64,000 bases of DNA, from positions 1-64,000 of the forward strand of contig JBIQIY010000002.1 in NCBI GenBank assembly GCA_044507775.1, written 5' to 3'. This DNA comes from Chryseosolibacter sp044507775 (lineage in GTDB: Bacteria; Bacteroidota; Bacteroidia; Cytophagales; Cyclobacteriaceae). The notes under the pieces are model-generated. The model was not told where the DNA came from and did not search any database. It saw only the letters and a program-made list of their open reading frames with translations. Below are positions 61,756 to 64,000 of the stretch, piece after piece. The translations under genes were made by a program, and so were the position numbers. The stretch's first letter is position 1. Each line of letters starts with the position of its first letter.

Positions 61756-63006
61756 TTACTGCAGGATAAATCCAAGCGCCAGCCCGCCCACAACGATCAG
61801 AGGCGAAGGGACTCGTGTAAAGACCAGCAGGCAGAAAGTGGCAATCGTCACCCCGAAGTTCAGAAAAGTATTTTCCAAAGGTTGAAAAAGAATGATGGCA
61901 GAGGCTGCCACGAGGCCGGCGGCCGCCGCGGTGATACCCTCCAGTGAAGCCCGGACAGGTCGGTATTTTTTCAGGCTATCCCAGAACCGGATCACAAAAA
62001 ATATCATAAACGTTCCGGGGAGAAATATTCCTATTGCCGACGTAAAAGCTCCGAGAATGACCCCGCCCACTCCGTAATTTCTCGCCGACAGCGCTCCGAT
62101 GTAGGCACTAAATGAAAAAACAGGCCCGGGTAACGCTTGGGCTACTGCATACCCGGAAAGAAACTCGTCGTGCGAGATTGGCGTGTGATAAGGCTTCGGC
62201 GAATACTTTTCTTTCAGCCTGCTCCGCAGGGCACTGACCTTGCTGTCATCCGCCTCCGTTACTTCAACAAATTCCGTGTACAAAAGTGGCGCGAGAACTT
62301 GTCCGCCTCCAAATACCAGGCTTCCACTCCGATAGAAATTTTCGAACAACTTGACAGGAAGCGCTTTGGTGATACCACCCAAGGCGGCCGCAATCACGAG
62401 GACTCCTGCCCACAATAGCAGGTTGGACCAGTTCACCGCCAGCTTTTGTTTTTCTTCCTTGGGCTGAGATCGGAACTTCATGGACGTTACGAGCCCGGCA
62501 CCCACAATGATGATGGGATAGATATACGGAGTCTGGATATAATACGACACCACCGCGGCCACGATCATCAAGGCGATGCCAATTTTTGTTTTCACCGTTT
62601 TCAGGCTGATGATGTACGCGCCATAACTCACGAATCCAACCGCCATCGGCTGGATGTACCGGGTGAATTCGATGGACCAGTTTTTCTCCTGGATGCTGGT
62701 CATTACAATGGCCGCAGTCGTCATCAACATGACTGCGGGAAGTATCCAGACTAAAAGAGTAAGGTAAGCGAGATTTGGCCCGCCGATCTTGAAACCTACC
62801 GAGATGAGTGTTTGTGTTGATGCCGGACCCGGAAGAATCTGGCAGAGCGAATTGAGTTCCATCAGGCCCTCCTCAGTAAGGTATCCACGCTTCTTTACGA
62901 GTATCTTGTGAAAATGGGCGAGGTGTGCCTGTGGCCCTCCAAAGGTTGACACTGCGAGGATCAAAACATCCCGCAAGAAAATATAGTATCTGACGCGTTG
63001 AACCAA
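61756..63006 (-). CDS. Chromate transporter (ChrA family, two-domain)
   Basis: A 416-residue inner-membrane protein of the CHR family with about 11-12 membrane segments. Both homologous halves are present: the first with FGGPQAHLAHF and LPGPASTQT (about 21-60), the second with FGGGQVLAPLL, LPGPVFSFSAYIG and a mid-chain loop (KEEKQKL). Known members export chromate by proton or sulphate exchange; other anions may be the real substrate. It lies 18 bp after the SurA-like gene. Confidence 0.88.
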   Translation of the reverse strand: MVQRVRYYIFLRDVLILAVSTFGGPQAHLAHFHKILVKKRGYLTEEGLMELNSLCQILPGPASTQTLISVGFKIGGPNLAYLTLLVWILPAVMLMTTAAIVMTSIQEKNWSIEFTRYIQPMAVGFVSYGAYIISLKTVKTKIGIALMIVAAVVSYYIQTPYIYPIIIVGAGLVTSMKFRSQPKEEKQKLAVNWSNLLLWAGVLVIAAALGGITKALPVKLFENFYRSGSLVFGGGQVLAPLLYTEFVEVTEADDSKVSALRSRLKEKYSPKPYHTPISHDEFLSGYAVAQALPGPVFSFSAYIGALSARNYGVGGVILGAFTSAIGIFLPGTFMIFFVIRFWDSLKKYRPVRASLEGITAAAAGLVAASAIILFQPLENTFLNFGVTIATFCLLVFTRVPSPLIVVGGLALGFILQ

Positions 63007-63024
63007 TTGCGGTGGTTTACTTGT

Positions 63025-64000
63025 CTAATTCATCAGCCCGCAATAGTCATAGGTCTTGTCGATGTTGATAAAAACATCCTGACGGGCCTTTATAAACCAC
63101 TCTTCAAGGATCCTGTTCTTCTTTTCATTCAATGTTGCCACCTGAATCTTGTGGTAATCTTCCTTCAGCGATGCCTGGTGCGGGGGAATGCGCGACTTGT
63201 AGTAAAGAATTCTGACAGCGTCTTTGCCGTCCTCGGTTCTGTAAACAATCGGTCTCGACACATCGCCAACTTTCATCGAGTCGATCCTGAAAAACACTCC
63301 GGGGTCAAGTTCGTCCACTGTCAGGCGCACTCCTCCATCGGCATCGGAGAAGAAACCTCCATTTCCTTTGGTCATCACGTCGTCGGAGTGTTCTTTGGCC
63401 GCCTGCTGAAATTTAATGCTATCATTCACGATCAGAGTTCGCAGGCTATCCAGGAAGCGGGATGCGCGGTCGAGGTCTTCCTGCGATGGTTTGGGCGAAA
63501 TCAGGATATGACGTGAATTGTACTCGTTACCCCGCCGCTCAACCAGCTGCATGATGTGCATACCAAATGGAGATTCAAAAGGCATTGACACGTCTCCCGG
63601 CTTGAGCCGAAACGCCACTGCCTCGTATTCCGGCACCATGCGACCTCGGCCCACCCAGCCCATCTCACCATTGTTTGAAAGCACACTGGGATCATTTGAA
63701 TATTTGCGCGCAAGTTCACCGAAGTCCTCGCCCGCCAGAATCCGGCTTCTGATGTCGAGCAATTGATTGCGCACCGCAGCTTTCTGCGCAGGACTGGTTT
63801 TTGCAACCCTCACAATCTGCGCCACTTCAACAGAGGCGGAAAAATAAGGAAGACTGTCCTTTGGAATGCGATTAAAAAACCGTTTTACCTCAGCCGGCGT
63901 GACCGATAGGCCGGAGGTAATTTCCTCTTCCATTTTTTGTACGACCATCTGCTCGCGGATCTGATCCCGCAACTCGGCGCGAATCTGTTCGAGCGACTTT
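63025..64000 (-). CDS. SurA-like peptidyl-prolyl isomerase, 5' end beyond the window
   Basis: The visible 325 residues contain two parvulin (PpiC) rotamase domains: about residues 60-150 (FGELARKYSNDPSVLSNNGEMGWVG, FGMHIMQL) and 160-270 (SRHILISPKP, FQQAAKEHSDDVMTKGNGGFFSD). The helical N-terminal chaperone part starts upstream, with the frame open to base 64000 (SLEQIRAELRDQ). SurA-type proteins help barrel proteins fold in the periplasm. The true start is outside the window. Confidence 0.92.
   Translation of the reverse strand, partial: KSLEQIRAELRDQIREQMVVQKMEEEITSGLSVTPAEVKRFFNRIPKDSLPYFSASVEVAQIVRVAKTSPAQKAAVRNQLLDIRSRILAGEDFGELARKYSNDPSVLSNNGEMGWVGRGRMVPEYEAVAFRLKPGDVSMPFESPFGMHIMQLVERRGNEYNSRHILISPKPSQEDLDRASRFLDSLRTLIVNDSIKFQQAAKEHSDDVMTKGNGGFFSDADGGVRLTVDELDPGVFFRIDSMKVGDVSRPIVYRTEDGKDAVRILYYKSRIPPHQASLKEDYHKIQVATLNEKKNRILEEWFIKARQDVFINIDKTYDYCGLMN

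Noticed and set aside
1..64000. Horizontal transfer islands, insertion sequences or phage genes
   Set aside because: No transposase, integrase, attachment repeat or phage gene was found, and composition is even along the window.

Overview
The window looks like chromosomal DNA of a Bacteroidota bacterium, most likely of the order Cytophagales. The signs are TonB-linked outer-membrane receptors with carboxypeptidase-regulatory-like N-termini, a type IX secretion C-terminal domain, DUF4295, DUF6048/DUF6452 and DUF2480 genes, bacillithiol genes (bshC, ytxJ), a fused E1 alpha/beta dehydrogenase, almost no Shine-Dalgarno sequences, and promoters of the Bacteroidota type (TTG, 17-21 bp spacer, TAnnTTTG). 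Base composition is about 50 % GC and even throughout. There is no prophage, insertion sequence, CRISPR array or plasmid region: this is housekeeping chromosome with accessory surface and envelope genes.

Layout. 1-424: no gene; two tandem minus-strand promoters and a leader that looks like the start of an rRNA operon lying off the left edge. 425-6306: minus-strand block with DUF2480, an rpmH-rnpA-S41 protease-tsaB unit (rpmH is a 53-codon gene that is easy to miss), a PfkB sugar/nucleoside kinase, a GDPD and tRNA-Val(GAC). 6457-13652: a CarboxypepD-like protein, a NYN/OST-HTH RNA-binding protein, a TPR sensor kinase, a nitroreductase, a sugar-acid dehydratase and an SDR. 13661-20830: a GH15 hydrolase with a fused trehalose-6-phosphate synthase/phosphatase, then a TonB-type receptor with an unusual C-terminal extension. 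21139-24679: a LytS/LytTR two-component pair, tRNA-Val(TAC), a 2Fe-2S ferredoxin-like protein, ferritin and a small unknown. 24825-30878: an envelope cluster (DUF5777 barrel, YceI, OB-fold, cytochrome-like lipoprotein, triple-CHRD lipoprotein) and an ECF sigma factor with an anti-sigma protein joined to an outer-membrane-barrel-like domain. 31221-38824: AsmA-like protein, DUF2461, MurF, a T9SS-exported FG-GAP protein and a HAD phosphatase. 38952-46975: ribosomal proteins L28 and L33, DUF4295, FtsY, DUF6048/DUF6452, RimO, BshC, 5-formyl-THF cyclo-ligase and GltD, then GltB. 51856-57711: GH10 xylanase, MnmD, IspF, M16 peptidase and fused E1. 57896-64000: a large hyperbasic repeat protein, YtxJ, an outer-membrane protein, a chromate transporter and a SurA-like foldase cut by the right edge.

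The most interesting items are: (1) the secreted, highly cationic repeat protein at 57896-60499, whose tandem 126-bp units differ almost only at synonymous sites; (2) the ECF sigma factor coupled to a protein that appears to run from the cytoplasm to the outer membrane (28907-30331); (3) the receptor carrying an extra Gly-rich linker and beta domain after its barrel (17921-20830); (4) the envelope cluster at 24825-28815, including a CX4CH haem-like motif; and (5) a family of degenerate 7-bp-period intergenic repeats downstream of metabolic genes.
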